Part shown: positions 62,144 through 64,000 of the stretch, piece after piece
Layout of the letters: every line of letters starts with the position of its first letter
Numbering within the stretch: the stretch's first letter is position 1
Origin: Clostridia bacterium
GTDB lineage: Bacteria; Bacillota; Clostridia; UBA1381
Length of the DNA: 64,000 nt
Direction of reading: 5' to 3'
Assembly: GCA_017621875.1 (NCBI GenBank)
Contig: JAGASE010000001.1
Coordinates: 1 to 64,000, forward strand
Translations under genes and position numbers: made by a program
The notes under the pieces: generated by a model
Seen by the model: only the letters and a program-made list of their open reading frames with translations
Database searches by the model: none
Told to the model about the DNA's origin: nothing

Positions 62144-64000
62144 ATGCAAAATGCAAATTTACAAAATGCAAAATGGGTATCGGCAAATAAGGAATATTGT
62201 TCTCCGCTTTTGCGTAAGGAATTTGAATTACATGATATAGAAAAAGCAACAATCACTATTGCGGTACTGGGATTTTTTGAGGGGTACATAAACGGAAAAA
62301 GTATAAGCGAGGATATGTTTTTGCCGCTGTATACAGATTTCCACAAAAGGCCGCCGATTGACTATTGCGGGCATATGTTTGAGGAAGAGCTTGCATACCG
62401 TCTTTATTGCCCTGTTTATGATATTACGCATCTGCTTTCAGACGGAATAAATACTATAGGATTTATTCTTGCACCGGGAAGATACGAAAGACCTCACGAT
62501 AAATGCGGCTATGGTTATGTTAAAATGGCATTCTGCATTGAGGCTCTTCATAAGGATGGAACAAAGGAATATATTGTTTCAGATGAGGATATGAAAAGAA
62601 GAGAGGGTTTTGTAAAAAAATGCGATATTTTAAACGGTGAAACTATTGATTTTACCGCATATGACGATAATTGGACTATGGCAGGCTTTGATACTTCTAA
62701 GTGGCAGCCGGTATTCGTTGAAGAAACTCCCGATACAAGACTTTTTGTGCAGGATTGCCCCGCAGACAGAGTAATCAGACATAATAAATGCACTCTTGTG
62801 ACCGAAAAGGACGGCGTAAGGATTTATGATGTGGGCGAGATTATGTCCGGCTATCCGATTTTCGCAGTAAAAGAGGGGTATAAAGGTGAAATTAATATCC
62901 GTTACTGTGAGCTTTTGAATGAGGATGGTAGGCTTAATGAGGATAATATTTATTTGCAGCATACCGATATTATGACAGACGGAAAACAACGCCTTGTTCA
63001 TTCGCGGTTTACGTGGATGTGCTTTAGGTATTTTGAGGTAAGAGGCGAGGTAGAGCCTGTTGACTGTGTGGTTATTCACAGCGATATAGCGGTAAGCTCG
63101 GCTTTTTCATGCGATGATGAAATACTGAACTGGTTATATGATGCATATATAAGAACACAGCTTGCAAATATGCATTGCGGCATACCTTCGGACTGTCCGC
63201 ATATTGAAAGGAAGGGCTATACAGGCGACGGACAGCTTACCTGTAAGGCGGCTATGACTCTGCTTGATGCACAGAAGTTCTACAAAAAATGGATTTATGA
63301 CATTTCGGATTGTCAAGACAGGAAAACAGGGCATGTCCAATATACAGCTCCGTTTTTGACTGCCGGAGGCGGACCGGGAGGTTGGGGCGGTGCAATCGTT
63401 TTCGTGCCTTTTGAATATTACAGACAGTATAAGGATGTTTCCATATTAAAGGAGCTTTATCCGCAAATGCTTCGCTACTTCGATTTTATGGAGGCACATA
63501 GTGAAAATGAGCTTGTTACATCAGATATTGAAGGCTGCTGGTGCCTGGGTGATTGGTGTGTGCCGGAACAGCTTATTTTGAATGAAAAGGACGGTATTAA
63601 AATACCACCTGCATATGTTAATACATATTTTTACATTAAGGCAATGCAGATTGTTTTGAAAATTGAAGAAATAATCGGTGAGCAGACGGGATATTTGAAT
63701 GAAAGAATTGAAAGAAAAAAGGCGGCACTTGTACGGAATTATTTTGATAATGAAACAGGGAATTTTTGCGAAAATCTTCAGGGAGGTAATGTTTTTGCCG
63801 TTGATTTAGGTATCGGAGACCAACGTACACTTTCAAATATGGTTGAGCATTACAGAAAAATCGGACATTATGATACAGGCATTTTCGGTACATATATCGT
63901 GACGCACCTTTTGTTTGAAAAGGGCTTTGCAGATGTTGCACGTTCGCTTCTGACTTCAAAGGATGTGGTATCCTTTTATAATCAGAAAAATACAGGGGCG
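62144..64000 (+). CDS. GH78 alpha-L-rhamnosidase, runs off the window
   Basis: The first 619 codons of a longer gene, open to the last base. GGGGGAGGAG precedes the ATG. There is no signal peptide, so it is cytoplasmic. After N-terminal beta-sandwich domains (about 1-310), the catalytic (alpha/alpha)6 domain begins with IPSDCPHIERKGYTGDGQL (about 348-366), the GH78 signature (CPxRxExxGWxGDAQ), and continues with GGPGGWGGAIVFVPFEYYRQY, split. It would remove L-rhamnose from imported oligosaccharides of pectin (rhamnogalacturonan), plant glycosides or bacterial glycans. Confidence 0.9.
   Translation, partial: MQNANLQNAKWVSANKEYCSPLLRKEFELHDIEKATITIAVLGFFEGYINGKSISEDMFLPLYTDFHKRPPIDYCGHMFEEELAYRLYCPVYDITHLLSDGINTIGFILAPGRYERPHDKCGYGYVKMAFCIEALHKDGTKEYIVSDEDMKRREGFVKKCDILNGETIDFTAYDDNWTMAGFDTSKWQPVFVEETPDTRLFVQDCPADRVIRHNKCTLVTEKDGVRIYDVGEIMSGYPIFAVKEGYKGEINIRYCELLNEDGRLNEDNIYLQHTDIMTDGKQRLVHSRFTWMCFRYFEVRGEVEPVDCVVIHSDIAVSSAFSCDDEILNWLYDAYIRTQLANMHCGIPSDCPHIERKGYTGDGQLTCKAAMTLLDAQKFYKKWIYDISDCQDRKTGHVQYTAPFLTAGGGPGGWGGAIVFVPFEYYRQYKDVSILKELYPQMLRYFDFMEAHSENELVTSDIEGCWCLGDWCVPEQLILNEKDGIKIPPAYVNTYFYIKAMQIVLKIEEIIGEQTGYLNERIERKKAALVRNYFDNETGNFCENLQGGNVFAVDLGIGDQRTLSNMVEHYRKIGHYDTGIFGTYIVTHLLFEKGFADVARSLLTSKDVVSFYNQKNTGA

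Noticed and set aside
1-64000. CRISPR array, rRNA or tRNA genes
   Set aside because: No regularly spaced repeats with unique spacers and no rRNA- or tRNA-like sequence was noticed in either strand.

Overview
The window looks like a chromosomal segment of a spore-forming, anaerobic-type Clostridia (Bacillota), probably a gut plant-fibre degrader. The evidence is spoIVA, the order gdpP-rplI-dnaB-tilS-ftsH, ecfA1-ecfA2-ecfT-truA, strong ribosome binding sites with frequent TTG/GTG starts, dockerin and S-layer homology (SLH) proteins, and a Gram-positive polysaccharide locus. A Monoglobus-like or Oscillospirales-like host is possible, but I cannot fix the genus from sequence alone. No rRNA, tRNA or CRISPR array was seen.

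Region 1 (1-4050) is accessory. It holds a type I toxin-antitoxin-like locus with a duplicated antisense RNA gene, a dispersed family of palindromic repeats, and a three-gene operon for secreted proteins (dockerin-repeat protein, Big2-domain protein, 60-residue peptide). Region 2 (4052-14924) is housekeeping: spoIVA, an RsiV-like lipoprotein, an ECF vitamin-transporter module with an S component and a methyltransferase, truA, a DUF5711-like protein, a CvpA-like protein and rho. Region 3 (14930-22494) has a secreted PepSY-like/SLH protein, a P-loop protein and a leftward run linking activated-methyl recycling (luxS, an APRT-like phosphoribosyltransferase, mtnN), a Nudix hydrolase, a Ca2+/cation antiporter and a DJ-1 protein. 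Region 4 (22662-32579) is the core block gdpP, rplI, dnaB, tilS, ftsH, a DUF1858 protein, a CBS-domain membrane protein and an FtsW/RodA protein.

Region 5 (32640-36867) carries a TrpXYZ-type ABC transporter read leftward behind a leader. That leader has mutually exclusive antiterminator and terminator hairpins and two clusters of UAG/GAG triplets spaced by two bases, the layout expected for TRAP-type tryptophan attenuation. A structured RNA candidate and ychF follow. Region 6 (36944-38500) is an int-xis pair with intrinsic terminators in front of both genes. The int promoter overlaps the terminator so that its own transcript should lack the 5' arm.

Region 7 (39025-64000) is a more AT-rich carbohydrate locus. 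One operon encodes a clan GH-D (GH36-like) glycosidase, a metallo-beta-lactamase-fold protein and a GH37-like glycosidase. A two-component system lies convergent to it and divergent from a long operon: sugar-binding lipoprotein, two permeases (no ATPase), two SLH proteins, two very large Asp-box beta-propeller proteins (one SLH-anchored), a companion made only of binding-type modules, and a GH78 rhamnosidase that runs off the window. Four secreted proteins share a recurrent module whose end is marked by a motif like YIxFFETxxxAxAY. I read this as a cell-surface system that binds and trims a rhamnose-containing polysaccharide and imports the products. It and the TRAP-like leader are the most interesting parts of the window.
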